A DNA stretch of 42,397 bases from an uncultured Clostridium sp. (GCA_947647595.1 CANSKZ010000011.1:1-42397), one strand, 5' to 3'; counted from the first letter of the stretch, positions 25,228 through 33,786 are shown. Translations and numbers: made by a program. The notes: generated by a model from the letters alone, not told the origin.

Positions 25228-25593
25228 TAATATTATAAATTCTAAAGGCTTCTATTTTTATAATAAGAAGTCTTATTAAATAAAATAGCAAAATTATATT
25301 GATAATTAGCATGTTATCACAACCTTTCTTTGATTCTTTTTCGTTTATCTTTTATTTTCTTATATATTTTTTATTTGGAGTTTTTAGGCACGATTTTGCA
25401 ATTAAAATTCACACGAAGAATGATTGCCTCTCAGATTTTAATTTACATTATCTTAACATCAACAAACAAAAAAGTCAAAACAAATTTATCGACAAATTTC
25501 GACATGTAGTTTATGTGCAATACTTTTGTATTTCCTTTTGTGTGGTATTTAAAATTGCATTTTTGTGCGACAATATTTAAAGAGGTGATGAAT
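25228..25593. other. 366-bp intergenic region
   Basis: Holds a weak terminator-like stem after walJ (AGGCTTCT...AGAAGTCT near 25243-25275). No convincing promoter was found for the downstream RHH gene. Frames here lack SD sites and recognisable content. Confidence 0.4.
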
Positions 25594-25791
25594 ATGTTTG
25601 AAATATCAAAATACAAAGATAGTAATGTGAAATTATCAATTAGATTGCCAGAAAGTATTGATAATACTTTAAGAGAAATTGCAAAAATTGAAAATATGAG
25701 TTTCAATAATGTACTAGTTAGTTGTATTAAATATGCTCTTGATAATACAGACTTATCGAAATATGATGTTATAGACTTCATCAAAAAATAA
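25594..25791 (+). CDS. ribbon-helix-helix (CopG/Arc-like) protein
   Basis: A 65-residue DNA-binding type protein: the strand VKLSIRLPESIDNTLREIAK followed by two helices is the RHH pattern. ATG 25594 is chosen as AGAGGTG lies six bases upstream; an ATG two codons earlier overlaps that site. RHH proteins often serve as antitoxins or plasmid-type repressors, but no toxin gene adjoins. Convergent with spmB, 6 bases apart, so their terminators must overlap. Confidence 0.75.
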   Translation: MFEISKYKDSNVKLSIRLPESIDNTLREIAKIENMSFNNVLVSCIKYALDNTDLSKYDVIDFIKK

Positions 25792-25797
25792 GTGACT

Positions 25798-26328
25798 TTA
25801 CATCATACCAAGTTTTAATGCAAAAATTGAAAACAGAATACATAAAAAATCTGCTATTAATCCAATTATTAAAACAGGTTTGAAATTTTTATTTTGTAAT
25901 TTAGAGGCATACAAAGATACAACATAAATCGTTGTTTCTGTCGAGCCCATAATACAGGAAGTAAGCATTCCAATGTTGCTATCCACTCCACAATTTTTCA
26001 TAATTTCTGTTCCCATTACAGTCGCTGTACTTCCTGAAATTGGTCTCAAAAAAATAAGTGGCAGAATTTCTTTATAAATAAAAAAACTCCTTACCATATA
26101 ATCTATTTTTTCTACTAAAAAATCAATAATTCCTGAAGCTTTCAACATCCCAACTGCAACAAACAATCCAAGCCATGTTGGAAACAAGCTAATCACTAAT
26201 TTTTGTCCCTCTATCACACCTTCTACAAATATTCCAAATACATTCTTTTTTTCTAAAATTCCATATACAATTATAAATGCGATAATAAATATCATTGCCG
26301 AACTACTAAAATATTGAATTAATTTCAT
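25798..26328 (-). CDS. spmB: spore maturation protein SpmB
   Basis: A 176-residue membrane protein of the nucleoside-recognition (Gate) family. The segment RPISGSTATVMGTEIMKNCG (residues about 97-116) and MGSTETTIYVVSLY are the SpmB signature. Together with SpmA it affects spore core dehydration. ATG 26328 follows GAGGAG and overlaps the spmA stop as ATGA, so translation is coupled. Confidence 0.92.
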   Translation of the reverse strand: MKLIQYFSSSAMIFIIAFIIVYGILEKKNVFGIFVEGVIEGQKLVISLFPTWLGLFVAVGMLKASGIIDFLVEKIDYMVRSFFIYKEILPLIFLRPISGSTATVMGTEIMKNCGVDSNIGMLTSCIMGSTETTIYVVSLYASKLQNKNFKPVLIIGLIADFLCILFSIFALKLGMM

Positions 26329-26909
26329 TTTTTTCTCCTCATTTTTAGATAAATTTTCGTCAAAAAAATAATAGACATAAATGTCAAAATACTTGAAAAC
26401 CAAACACCTATAATAATTCCACTTGGATTTTGTGAATGTAAACTATTTCTAATTGCAATTACATTTGTTGGAATTACTTGAAGAGATGCTGTATTAATAG
26501 CAATAAATAAAATCATTTCGTCTGATAGCTCTTTTGGATTTGGATTTTCCTTTTCCAATTCCTCAATTGCTTTCAATCCTGCTGGCGTCGCAGCATTTCC
26601 AATCCCTAACATATTTGTTATCATATTAATGCTAATCGGTTCATAAGAAGAACTTTTTTCATCCAAATTTTTAAAAATTTTTTTGTTTAAGGGACGAATT
26701 ATTTTTTTTAATTTTTCTTGCAAACTTGTTTCAGAAATTATTTTAATCATACCACACCAAAAACACATACTTCCAAATAAATTTATTACCATTTGAGTTG
26801 TTTCATTAATGGACGAAAATACACTTTGATTTACGTTTTCTAAATTACCATTTATGAGTGAAAAAATTATAGAAATTAAAATAAAAAAACACCAAATTTT
26901 ATTTATCAT
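26325..26909 (-). CDS. spmA: spore maturation protein SpmA
   Basis: A 194-residue membrane protein with several helices. The conserved segment NMITNMLGIGNAATPAGLKA (residues about 93-112) and FIAINTASLQVIPTNVIAIR (the Gate motif) identify SpmA. SD AGAGGT. It is the first gene of the spmA-spmB operon; together with spoIIR and the GerMN gene it marks a sporulating organism. Confidence 0.92.
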   Translation of the reverse strand: MINKIWCFFILISIIFSLINGNLENVNQSVFSSINETTQMVINLFGSMCFWCGMIKIISETSLQEKLKKIIRPLNKKIFKNLDEKSSSYEPISINMITNMLGIGNAATPAGLKAIEELEKENPNPKELSDEMILFIAINTASLQVIPTNVIAIRNSLHSQNPSGIIIGVWFSSILTFMSIIFLTKIYLKMRRKK

Positions 26910-26994
26910 ATTTTTACCTCTTTTCCATTATATAAATATGAAAAAAATATTATGATTTTTTAACTGAATTTTTTTAATTTTTACAAGAAAAATG

Positions 26995-27023
26995 TTTACA
27001 ATTATAAAATTTTATCTTATAAT
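26995..27023 (+). promoter_or_regulatory. promoter of the hypothetical at 27066
   Basis: TTTACA (26995-27000), 17 bases, TATAAT (27018-27023), with a perfect AAGGAGGTG ribosome site downstream. Confidence 0.7.
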
Positions 27024-27065
27024 ATTTTTATATCTTAATTTCTAATTTTTTAAGGAGGTGTTTTC

Positions 27066-27413
27066 ATGAATTTAAAAGAAAAATTAGATGCACGTGTTTT
27101 AAAATTACAAGAAAAAAGAATGATAGAAGCTGCAAAAAATTTTTGGGCTGAACTTAAAAATTTATTTTTAAATACTTCAACAGAATTTTTAGCCGAAGAA
27201 AATGGATATACAATTGAAGTTATTATTAAAAAAGATAATAATGGAAGTGTATTATATCAATTACCTTCTGACAAAAATTACTACGAATTTACAACAAGAT
27301 GCTCTGCCCAATCTGTAAAATTTGCTGCTGATAACTTTGCCAAAAACGACGGCATTACTGTTCGTTTTGAGAAAAAAACATATTATTCATTCAAATTTAC
27401 ATATAAATTGTAA
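27066..27413 (+). CDS. hypothetical protein, 115 aa
   Basis: No family recognised. N-terminal amphipathic helix (LKEKLDARVLKLQEKRMIEA), then mixed alpha/beta sequence rich in aromatic residues (TYYSFKFTYKL at the end). Strong promoter, perfect SD and its own terminator suggest good expression. Confidence 0.65.
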   Translation: MNLKEKLDARVLKLQEKRMIEAAKNFWAELKNLFLNTSTEFLAEENGYTIEVIIKKDNNGSVLYQLPSDKNYYEFTTRCSAQSVKFAADNFAKNDGITVRFEKKTYYSFKFTYKL

Positions 27414-27418
27414 AAAAT

Positions 27419-27448
27419 AAAGTGAGAAAAATCTCACTTTTATTTTTT
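27419..27448. terminator. bidirectional terminator
   Basis: AAAGTGAG-AAAAAT-CTCACTTT stem between convergent genes, with T-run on the right and A-run on the left. Confidence 0.75.
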
Positions 27449-28255
27449 TAAATTTAAAATTATTCTCGCAAATTCTATTAACTCTGTCAGATTGTTTTCG
27501 ATTATACTTTGTAATATATCTTCATCAATTTCCTTATAATCATGAATCGCAATATTTCTAAATCCGACCATATTTTGCATATTTTTACTCATTTTTATAT
27601 CAATTATTTTATTTTCCTCTAAAATTTTAAAAGCCTCTCTCTTATTCTGTGGCAATCCTAGTTTTCGACTAGATACAACATACATAGCTAAATCCAAACT
27701 TGCCTCACAGGCTCTTTGTAAATTCAAAACTATCATATCAACTTTTCTATAATCCTCTAAATTCTGAGGATTCCCCTGATATTCCTCATTCACTCTACAA
27801 ATACACTTTTCTATTGTTTGATATTTACTTACAACAACCGATTCATTCTCCATAAATTGTTCCCCTTCTTTTATCCTATCTATAATCGTCTGCCTGCTTT
27901 CATTTAATTCTAAATACTCTCTAAATTCATCTAACTTATACATTTCAAATCTATGAGAATCTGCACAATATAATATTATACCATTCATTAAAATTTCATA
28001 TTTAAAACCATCTGACATATTTTCATCCGCCAAATTCACTAAATCAATATCTTTTGATATCATCTGTTCTAATCTTTGCCTTATCTCAAAAATATTTTTT
28101 TTATCTACTTTTTCTGAAAAAATAGCTAAATCTATATCACTATCAATATTTTGCGAATTTCTAGCATAACTACCAAATAGAATAATAACTAATGGATTCA
28201 ATTCATCTATCAAAATTTCTTGAATTTTCTTCAAATCTTTCTCTATTACTTCCAT
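27440..28255 (-). CDS. fused MntA (adenylyltransferase antitoxin)-HepT (HEPN toxin) protein
   Basis: A 271-residue single chain. The N-terminal half is a minimal nucleotidyltransferase with GS-x10-D-x-D (G28, S29, D40, D42) in FGSYARNSQNIDSDIDLAIF. The C-terminal half is a HEPN domain with R-x4-H-x-Y (R233, H238, Y240) in GFRNIAIHDYKEID. In type VII systems HepT is an RNase or mRNA-targeting toxin that MntA inactivates by AMPylating the Tyr of this very motif; normally two genes encode them. Both halves keep all key residues, so cis-inactivation is likely. SD AGGGAGGG. It lies 43 bp downstream of rsmI. Confidence 0.85.
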   Translation of the reverse strand: MEVIEKDLKKIQEILIDELNPLVIILFGSYARNSQNIDSDIDLAIFSEKVDKKNIFEIRQRLEQMISKDIDLVNLADENMSDGFKYEILMNGIILYCADSHRFEMYKLDEFREYLELNESRQTIIDRIKEGEQFMENESVVVSKYQTIEKCICRVNEEYQGNPQNLEDYRKVDMIVLNLQRACEASLDLAMYVVSSRKLGLPQNKREAFKILEENKIIDIKMSKNMQNMVGFRNIAIHDYKEIDEDILQSIIENNLTELIEFARIILNLKK

Positions 28256-28298
28256 TATATCCCTCCCTATACGTTATAGCATATTTCATCAAAAATGT

Positions 28299-29132
28299 CT
28301 ATCTTTCCAAAAAATACTGATAAATCTCATTCTTACTAACCCCTCTATCTTTTGCAATTTGCTTCACAATTTCCTTTTTCGTGAATCCCTGATTTTGATA
28401 AAATTCATATTGTTCCTCAAAAGTTCCATTATTCAAATTTTTTATTTCACTTTCTTTTTTAGTCTCACAGTTTCCCTCAACAATTACAACAAATTCACCC
28501 TTCACATCTTCCAATTTTTCGATTATTTCTGATATTTTCCCACGGATGAATTCTTCATGAATTTTCGTAAGTTCTCTTGCTAAAACAATGTTTCTGTCCC
28601 CCAAAATTTCCACCATATCTTGCAATGTCTTCTTCAATTTATGAGGTGCTTCATAAAAAATTAAGGTTTTCGTTTCATATTTTATTTCTTCTAATTTCTC
28701 TTTTCTTTCTTTTTTTACAGCTGACAAAAATCCCAAAAAGCAAAACTCTCGTGTGGCCATACCAGAACCAATCAAGCCATTTACCAAAGCACACGCACCC
28801 GGAATTGGCACAATTTCGATATTATTCTCAATCGCACATTTTACAATTTGCTCTCCCGGATCAGAAATTCCTGGTGTTCCTGCATCGGAAACAATCGCTA
28901 TACTTTTTCCACTTTTCAACTTTTCCACAAATTCTACACTTCTTGTGGATTCATTTTGTTTATAATAACTAATCAGTGGTTTCGAAATCTCAAAATGATT
29001 CAACAATTTTAAAGTATGCCTCGTATCTTCTGCTGCAATAATATCCACTTCTTTCAAAATACGCAAAGCACGCAAAGTAATATCTTCTAAATTTCCAATT
29101 GGCGTTGCTACCAAATATAATTTTCCAGCCAT
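28299..29132 (-). CDS. rsmI: 16S rRNA (cytidine1402-2'-O)-methyltransferase
   Basis: The 277-residue tetrapyrrole-methylase-fold protein opens GKLYLVATPIGNLEDITLRA, then AAEDTRHTLKLLNHF, SDAGTPGISDPGEQIV (SAM site) and IPGACALVNGLIGSGM. Methylates C1402 in the ribosomal P site. The C-terminal 40 residues hold an HTH-like helix pair (GFTKKEIVKQIAKDRGVSKN). It starts 12 bases after the hypothetical gene upstream; operon with it. Confidence 0.94.
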   Translation of the reverse strand: MAGKLYLVATPIGNLEDITLRALRILKEVDIIAAEDTRHTLKLLNHFEISKPLISYYKQNESTRSVEFVEKLKSGKSIAIVSDAGTPGISDPGEQIVKCAIENNIEIVPIPGACALVNGLIGSGMATREFCFLGFLSAVKKERKEKLEEIKYETKTLIFYEAPHKLKKTLQDMVEILGDRNIVLARELTKIHEEFIRGKISEIIEKLEDVKGEFVVIVEGNCETKKESEIKNLNNGTFEEQYEFYQNQGFTKKEIVKQIAKDRGVSKNEIYQYFLER

Positions 29133-29144
29133 TTTATTTCCTTC

Positions 29145-29918
29145 CTATGAACGATTTTTCTTCGTCTCCAAAACCTTCATCACTTTATCCACAACATCTT
29201 TTCCTACTATATTTTCATAGTAGTCTTTTGTTTCTGGATATTTTGAAATAGTCTGACACATATTTCTCTGAAATTCTTTTACACTTGCTTTTTGCTCATT
29301 TAATTCACTTGAACTTCCATTCCAAGCAAATCCTTTTTTATCGTCATCTACAAAAATTCTCATTCCATCTCTTTTCATGATTTTACTTTTTTCTTTTCCG
29401 TTTTCTTGTATTGCTTGGCTAATTACAAATCCAGCTTCATCTAAATTCAAGTATTTTGTTACTACTGAAGTTTCGCAAAAATTCCTGTTTTGAATTCTAC
29501 TTGCTATATAACCACCATTTTTCACACTTGCCATAGTGCCTTTTGATATTTCTCCTACATTTCGTGCTACATCAAATGTATAATAGTCTTGCCCAATTTG
29601 CAAAGCATATGTTTCCTCATATTTTAAAGATTCTACATGCGTCGCTAATCCATTTTCTAAATATTCTATTTTCAATTCTGTTTCACCATCTCTAATCGCA
29701 TTTAAAGTTGATGAAATAATCGATTTTAGACAATCTTCCAATGTTTCTCTATGCGCTGGCATACATAGCATTTCCTCACTAGCTCCTAATGCATGTAAAA
29801 AAGATAATAGTGTTTTTGGATTATTCATAAAATCGCTAATTTCAGCTTTATTTTTTCTCTTAATCATTTCGATATAGTTTGCCAAAATTAAATTTTTTAA
29901 AACTTCTTTTTCTTCCAT
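29145..29918 (-). CDS. orphan hypothetical protein, 257 aa
   Basis: No family recognised. N-terminal helical (LILANYIEMIKRKNKAEISD), then a beta-rich middle (ELKIEYLENGLATHVESLKY) and NGGYIASRIQNRNFCETSVV. Lies between trmN6 and rsmI, 12 bases before rsmI, so co-transcribed with it from copy B of the palindromic promoter. An RNA-related role is conceivable from its position only. Confidence 0.6.
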   Translation of the reverse strand: MEEKEVLKNLILANYIEMIKRKNKAEISDFMNNPKTLLSFLHALGASEEMLCMPAHRETLEDCLKSIISSTLNAIRDGETELKIEYLENGLATHVESLKYEETYALQIGQDYYTFDVARNVGEISKGTMASVKNGGYIASRIQNRNFCETSVVTKYLNLDEAGFVISQAIQENGKEKSKIMKRDGMRIFVDDDKKGFAWNGSSSELNEQKASVKEFQRNMCQTISKYPETKDYYENIVGKDVVDKVMKVLETKKNRS

Positions 29919-29953
29919 TTTTTCCTCACTTTATCGATATTTTTACACACAAT

Positions 29954-29988
29954 ATTATACCACATTTTCCAAATTATGTCAATTGACA
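29954..29988 (-). repeat. palindromic divergent promoter repeat, copy B (rightward arm degenerate)
   Basis: TGTCAATTGACA (29977-29988) without a spacer base. Leftward -35 TTGACA with -10 TATAAT (29959-29954) is perfect and its spacer resembles that of copy D. The rightward -10 position reads TCTCAC, so the right promoter is lost and no hairpin follows. Confidence 0.65.
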
Positions 29989-30020
29989 AAACTTTAAAAA
30001 TATGCTCTCACTTGACTTTA

Positions 30021-30764
30021 CTATGTTTTATGTCTATCATAAATTCGGTTAACTTCTTCCGTATAATTTCCATCTTCGTCATGAATAACAAGTGGCTTAT
30101 CTATCTTTAAAAATGGATTGGCATATTTTACTGCTTTTACTAAAATTAAATTTGGTTTTTCTTTTGGCTTTGGATGTACAAATCGAATATTTTTCGGTTC
30201 TAATCGATATTTTCGGAGCACACACAAAATATCCACAAGCCTTTCTGCTCGATGCACCATATAAAACGCTCCTCTATCTTTCAACAATTTACTACTTTTT
30301 TCGACAATATCCTCCAAAGTACATTTCACTTCATGTCTTGAAATTATTTGCTTTTCCTCTTCATTTTGCACACCAGTATTTGCTTTTTTATAGGGTGGAT
30401 TTGTAACAATGCTATCCATTGAATTTGGTTCCAAAAATTCAAAAATTTGATTAATATCACAATTGATAATTTCAAATCGATTTTCTAAATGATTTAATTC
30501 TATACTTCTTTTCGCCATTTCAGCTACATCTGTTTGAATTTCCACACCATAGATTTTTCGTAAATTCGTTTTTCCACATAGCAAAATTCCAATAATACCA
30601 GTACCTGTACCAATATCCATAACAACACTATTTGGTTTTATTTCTTTGGAAAAATCGGAAAGTAACACACTATCCACACCAAAACAAAATCCATTTTTAT
30701 TTTGAATTAATTTTAAACCTTTGTATTGCAAATCATCAATTCTTTCATTTTCTTTTAATTCCAT
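30021..30764 (-). CDS. tRNA1(Val) A37 N6-methyltransferase-like protein (TrmN6/YfiC family)
   Basis: A 247-residue class I SAM methyltransferase. SAM loop VMDIGTGTGIIGILLCGKTN (residues about 48-67), acidic E in YGVEIQTDVAEMA, and catalytic NPPY in SIVTNPPYKK. The ending RFVHPKPKEKPNLILV is typical of the TrmN6 family in Firmicutes, where the gene usually sits next to rsmI, as here. TTGAAA-17-TATAAT promoter; SD weak (AGAAAGA). Confidence 0.87.
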   Translation of the reverse strand: MELKENERIDDLQYKGLKLIQNKNGFCFGVDSVLLSDFSKEIKPNSVVMDIGTGTGIIGILLCGKTNLRKIYGVEIQTDVAEMAKRSIELNHLENRFEIINCDINQIFEFLEPNSMDSIVTNPPYKKANTGVQNEEEKQIISRHEVKCTLEDIVEKSSKLLKDRGAFYMVHRAERLVDILCVLRKYRLEPKNIRFVHPKPKEKPNLILVKAVKYANPFLKIDKPLVIHDEDGNYTEEVNRIYDRHKT

Positions 30765-30793
30765 AATTTTATCTTTCTTTTTTATTTTTTATC

Positions 30794-30849
30794 ATTATAC
30801 TACAATTTTGTTTCTATTTCAATGAAATAAACCAGAATGTCATTGAAAT
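30794..30849. promoter_or_regulatory. trmN6 promoter with flanking inverted repeat
   Basis: Leftward TTGAAA (30822-30817), 17 bases, TATAAT (30799-30794). ATTTCAATGA (30816-30825) and TCATTGAAAT (30840-30849) form a perfect 10-bp inverted repeat overlapping the -35, between two divergent promoters. A shared operator is possible. Confidence 0.55.
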
Positions 30850-30853
30850 TAGC

Positions 30854-30882
30854 TTGATTTACATCAAAATTTATGTTATACT
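30854..30882 (+). promoter_or_regulatory. promoter of the 93-aa orphan
   Basis: TTGATT (30854-30859), 17 bases, TATACT (30877-30882). Confidence 0.65.
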
Positions 30883-30928
30883 TTTTTTATGTTATTTTAG
30901 AAATTTAGCAACAAGGAAGGAGAAACGT

Positions 30929-31210
30929 ATGTTAGTTTCAAAAAATTTATGTATTTCACTCGATTGGCGGATTGAACCTGATCATAATGGAAACAAAGTG
31001 TTCTGTATAACTGCTTATGACGATTGCCAGTTTCATGAACCATCTGAAAAGGACGATATAAGTATACATCTTTGTAATATTTATCTTCCTGTCCCTCTCG
31101 CCTTTCAGACTGTAGAAATTGATGCTTCGAATCATCTTTTAGTTTTTAAAAAAATCTCTGAATCAGAAGCAACATTCGTCTGGCTATACAATATGGACAA
31201 ACTGTACTGA
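30929..31210 (+). CDS. orphan hypothetical protein, 93 aa
   Basis: No family recognised. ATG 30929 has AAGGAGAAACGT upstream. The product (MLVSKNLCISLDWRIEPDHN...) is a small all-beta-looking protein with many aromatic and Cys residues. Codon 14 is CGG (30968-30970) and the frame passes through it. Base composition is less AT-rich than the neighbours, suggesting transfer. Strong promoter. Confidence 0.6.
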   Translation: MLVSKNLCISLDWRIEPDHNGNKVFCITAYDDCQFHEPSEKDDISIHLCNIYLPVPLAFQTVEIDASNHLLVFKKISESEATFVWLYNMDKLY

Positions 31211-31297
31211 AAAACAGTGCTGGAAAATTGCCGAAAATGATACATTTCCGTCTTTTCGTTAAACTGTTATGCAATTTTTACAAATACCATTAAAAAC

Positions 31298-31346
31298 AAT
31301 AATCCCAAGCATGATTGCAACTGCATCTGCATGGGATTATTTTTAA
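31298..31346 (+). terminator. terminator after the 93-aa orphan
   Basis: AATAATCCCA and TGGGATTATT stem with an internal GCATG/TGCA helix and a T-run. Confidence 0.65.
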
Positions 31347-31372
31347 TTTTATATTTCTGAATACATTTACCT

Positions 31373-31401
31373 TTGACAAATTAACATAACTGTGTTATAA
31401 T
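31373..31401 (+). promoter_or_regulatory. promoter of the 92-aa hypothetical
   Basis: Consensus TTGACA (31373-31378), 17 bases, TATAAT (31396-31401), about 30 bases before the ATG. Confidence 0.8.
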
Positions 31402-31436
31402 TTTATTGTATCAAATTATAGAAAGCTGGAATTTTT

Positions 31437-31715
31437 ATGGAAAACAAAATTATTCGTTACGCCATTACATCGAAACGACCCTATTTCAACCTCTCTCAGG
31501 TTGAAGAAATTTATGCATACTTAAACGGTTCAAGAAATGGCTTACCTTACTTTTTGAAAAAAGCAAAAGAAATTGCTGTAAGAAATCCAGAAACTAAATC
31601 TTATGTTTTTAAAGACGAAGAAAAACTTTTCTTTTTACTAAAAGAGTTTTTGCCAGAACAATTAAACCAAAAAAAAATCTATTCTTTTGGCGAATTGATG
31701 CAAGAAATCTCTTAA
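31437..31715 (+). CDS. hypothetical protein, 92 aa
   Basis: No family recognised. A small basic helical protein (NGLPYFLKKAKEIAVRNPET, then FFLLKEFLPEQLNQKKIYSF). The SD is poor (CTGGAATTTTT). Own consensus promoter and terminator. Confidence 0.6.
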   Translation: MENKIIRYAITSKRPYFNLSQVEEIYAYLNGSRNGLPYFLKKAKEIAVRNPETKSYVFKDEEKLFFLLKEFLPEQLNQKKIYSFGELMQEIS

Positions 31716-31724
31716 CGATAAAAC

Positions 31725-31757
31725 AAACCATGGATTAACTACAATCCATGGTTTTTA
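31725..31757. terminator. bidirectional terminator
   Basis: AAACCATGGATT and AATCCATGGTTT form a perfect 12-bp stem between convergent genes. Confidence 0.8.
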
Positions 31758-31789
31758 CTTTTCTATCTCATAAAAAATATATCTTTACT

Positions 31790-32317
31790 TTATCTCCTAA
31801 ATTCCTCCGAAAAATCCAGTCCGCTATCGCTAAAACCTTTGCCTTCTTCTCCTTCAATCAGGATTTTTACAGTATTAACTTCTTTTAATTCTGTCATTGT
31901 ATTTACAATAGAATGAATATAATTTTTTCGCTCAGCTTCATCATTAGATGCATTTTCTATAAATTCTTTCGAAAAATTCACATTTAAACATTCTCCCACT
32001 AATTCTACATTTAGCAATCTTGTACCTTCTGGAACCGTTTTCTGAAGAAAATTACTTTCTGGCCCTTCAATCAGCATATTTAGCAACTCATAATATGGAT
32101 CCAACAGCAAATCCTTTGAATCAATCAATCTACTTTCTTTTTGTAATTCTTTGTTTTCTGCATTTTGAAAATATAATGTAATCATTGTTTTTCGCATATC
32201 GACTTCCCCAATTTCCGTTTCTGGAACATATTCCACCTCAACATTGGTATTAAATAATAAAATTCCACAAATTAGCACTGTCAAAACCACTAATATTACA
32301 ACTATCCACTTTTTCAT
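31790..32317 (-). CDS. GerMN-domain membrane protein
   Basis: A 175-residue protein with N-terminal anchor (KKWIVVILVVLTVLICGIL) and one GerMN domain (MITLYFQNAENKELQKESRL ... YELLNMLIEGPESNFLQKTV, PEGTRLLNVELVGECLNVNF). GerM itself has two such domains and aids spore germination and cortex or septum remodelling; single-domain lipoproteins also exist. Sporulation role inferred. SD GGAGGACG. Monocistronic. Confidence 0.85.
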   Translation of the reverse strand: MKKWIVVILVVLTVLICGILLFNTNVEVEYVPETEIGEVDMRKTMITLYFQNAENKELQKESRLIDSKDLLLDPYYELLNMLIEGPESNFLQKTVPEGTRLLNVELVGECLNVNFSKEFIENASNDEAERKNYIHSIVNTMTELKEVNTVKILIEGEEGKGFSDSGLDFSEEFRR

Positions 32318-32445
32318 AGCTACGTCCTCCCTTTCTTGCTAGATAATATTCGCAGTCTGTACCTTTTATGCTAATCAATTTTATGACAGATTTTGTCGAA
32401 TCTAGTTTTAAAAACTATTTTATATGTTTTTTTATACGATTTGTA

Positions 32446-32474
32446 TTGACATCCTACAAATTCTGTATTATGAT
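32446..32474 (+). promoter_or_regulatory. promoter of the hemolysin III gene
   Basis: TTGACA (32446-32451), 17 bases, TATGAT (32469-32474). Confidence 0.75.
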
Positions 32475-32507
32475 AAGTTTATAAAATATAATTAGAAAGG
32501 AATATTT

Positions 32508-33167
32508 ATGGCAAAAGTTAGAGATTTTACAAGTGGTCTAACCCATTGTATTGGAGCTGTTTTCGCTTTAGTTGGAATGGTCGTATTAATTGTTTTTTCA
32601 GCAATTTGGGGAGATGGTTATGATGTGGTATCTTTTACAATCTTTGGAATTGGACTATTTTTATTATATTTATTTAGTACACTTTATCATTGGCTAAATA
32701 TCAGTCAAAAAGGAATTAATGTTTTTCGAAAATTTGACCATATTATGATTTACATTTTAATTGCAGCAAGTTATACACCGATTTGTCTTGGCCCTTTACG
32801 TGGACCTTGGGGTTGGACAATTTTTGGAATTTTATGGGGATTTACAATTTTAGGAACTATTTTTTCTTCTATTTGGATTAAAGCACCACGAGCTTTATCA
32901 ACAGGAATTTACTTAATTATGGGATGGATGGGAATTTTAGCAATTTATCCATTATTTCAATCTTTCAAGCAAGCAAATATGTTGCACGGACTTTTATGGC
33001 TTGTTTTGTGCGGTGTTTTTTACACTATTGGAGGCATTATTTATTGGCTAAAATGGCCAAAAACAAAGTGGAAAGATTTTGGTTTTCACGAGATTTTTCA
33101 TATTTTTGTTATGCTAGGAAGCGCAAGTCATTATTGGTTTATTTTGAGATATGTTTTAAAAATATAG
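32508..33167 (+). CDS. hemolysin III / TrhA-type PAQR membrane protein
   Basis: A 219-residue seven-helix membrane protein. Family marks: FTSGLTHCIGAVFALVGMVV (His in helix 1), STLYHWLN, RKFDHIMIYILIAASYTPIC and the final HEIFHIFVMLGSASHYWFIL with the metal-binding His residues. The family is linked to membrane-energetics and lipid homeostasis rather than true hemolysis. SD AGAAAGG. A degraded second copy of its C-terminus lies at 34741-34818. Confidence 0.92.
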   Translation: MAKVRDFTSGLTHCIGAVFALVGMVVLIVFSAIWGDGYDVVSFTIFGIGLFLLYLFSTLYHWLNISQKGINVFRKFDHIMIYILIAASYTPICLGPLRGPWGWTIFGILWGFTILGTIFSSIWIKAPRALSTGIYLIMGWMGILAIYPLFQSFKQANMLHGLLWLVLCGVFYTIGGIIYWLKWPKTKWKDFGFHEIFHIFVMLGSASHYWFILRYVLKI

Positions 33168-33197
33168 GAAAAATACTTCTCTCCTTCTATTCTTAAT

Positions 33198-33226
33198 TTG
33201 ACTTTTACGTCAACATAGTATATAAT
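33198..33226 (+). promoter_or_regulatory. promoter of the 157-aa orphan
   Basis: TTGACT (33198-33203), 17 bases, TATAAT (33221-33226). Confidence 0.75.
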
Positions 33227-33258
33227 TGTTCATATTAATTATTGGAGGTATGAACAAT

Positions 33259-33732
33259 ATGAGTAAAAGAGTATTAGGGAAAAAAACAACACGGCTTTTA
33301 GGAGGAAAAGTTATCATTTCCATAGAATGCTATTTTGATTCTTTCAAGATAACTTTAAAATTTGCAAAGAATATCCAAAAAATGACACAGATTCGGGAAA
33401 ATACAGAAAAAGTACGTATGAATCTTGTTTTGCAAAAAGATACAGAACGTGAAATTTTAATCACCAGAACAGTGTCTTATAAAAAGGATTCTGAAGGAGT
33501 AGCTAAACCTATTAAGCTTAAAATTTTATATAATAAAAATCAATGGGTTAACGGCTTTTTGACTGTTTCACCAGAATTCTATTTGACTTTGGGAATGAGA
33601 AAATATGCTGAGGCAAAACAATTAATGAAAAGAGGGCTCCCTATGGAAATTCATGATAAAAATCCTCGTTCTTCACCATCAAAATTTACTCCTTATCGTA
33701 ATGTTTGTCCTAGCCATCACTATCGTGGCTAA
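33259..33732 (+). CDS. orphan hypothetical protein, 157 aa
   Basis: No family recognised. ATG 33259 (MSKRVLGKKTTRLLGGKVII) is chosen because GGAGGT lies nine bases upstream; an earlier ATG overlaps that site. The protein is very basic with a proline-rich tail (NPRSSPSKFTPYRNVCPSHH). Two in-frame CGG codons (33292 and 33394) are passed without a frame change. Richer in G+C than the surrounding core genes, so probably acquired. Confidence 0.6.
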   Translation: MSKRVLGKKTTRLLGGKVIISIECYFDSFKITLKFAKNIQKMTQIRENTEKVRMNLVLQKDTEREILITRTVSYKKDSEGVAKPIKLKILYNKNQWVNGFLTVSPEFYLTLGMRKYAEAKQLMKRGLPMEIHDKNPRSSPSKFTPYRNVCPSHHYRG

Positions 33733-33736
33733 AAAC

Positions 33737-33777
33737 AAAAGCACTCTGAGCGAAAATTCCCGCTCGGAGTGCTTTTA
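33737..33777. terminator. bidirectional terminator
   Basis: AAAAGCACTCTGAGCG and CGCTCGGAGTGCTTTT form a 16-bp stem with one mismatch between convergent orphans. Confidence 0.85.
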
Positions 33778-33786
33778 TCTTTGAAA

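Noticed and set aside
25299..25580. A 93-codon rightward frame and an overlapping leftward frame in the walJ-RHH spacer
   Set aside because: No SD, low-complexity Phe/Ile content and no recognisable domain.
28577..28972. 131-codon rightward frame inside rsmI
   Set aside because: Antisense shadow of a clearly conserved gene, without SD.
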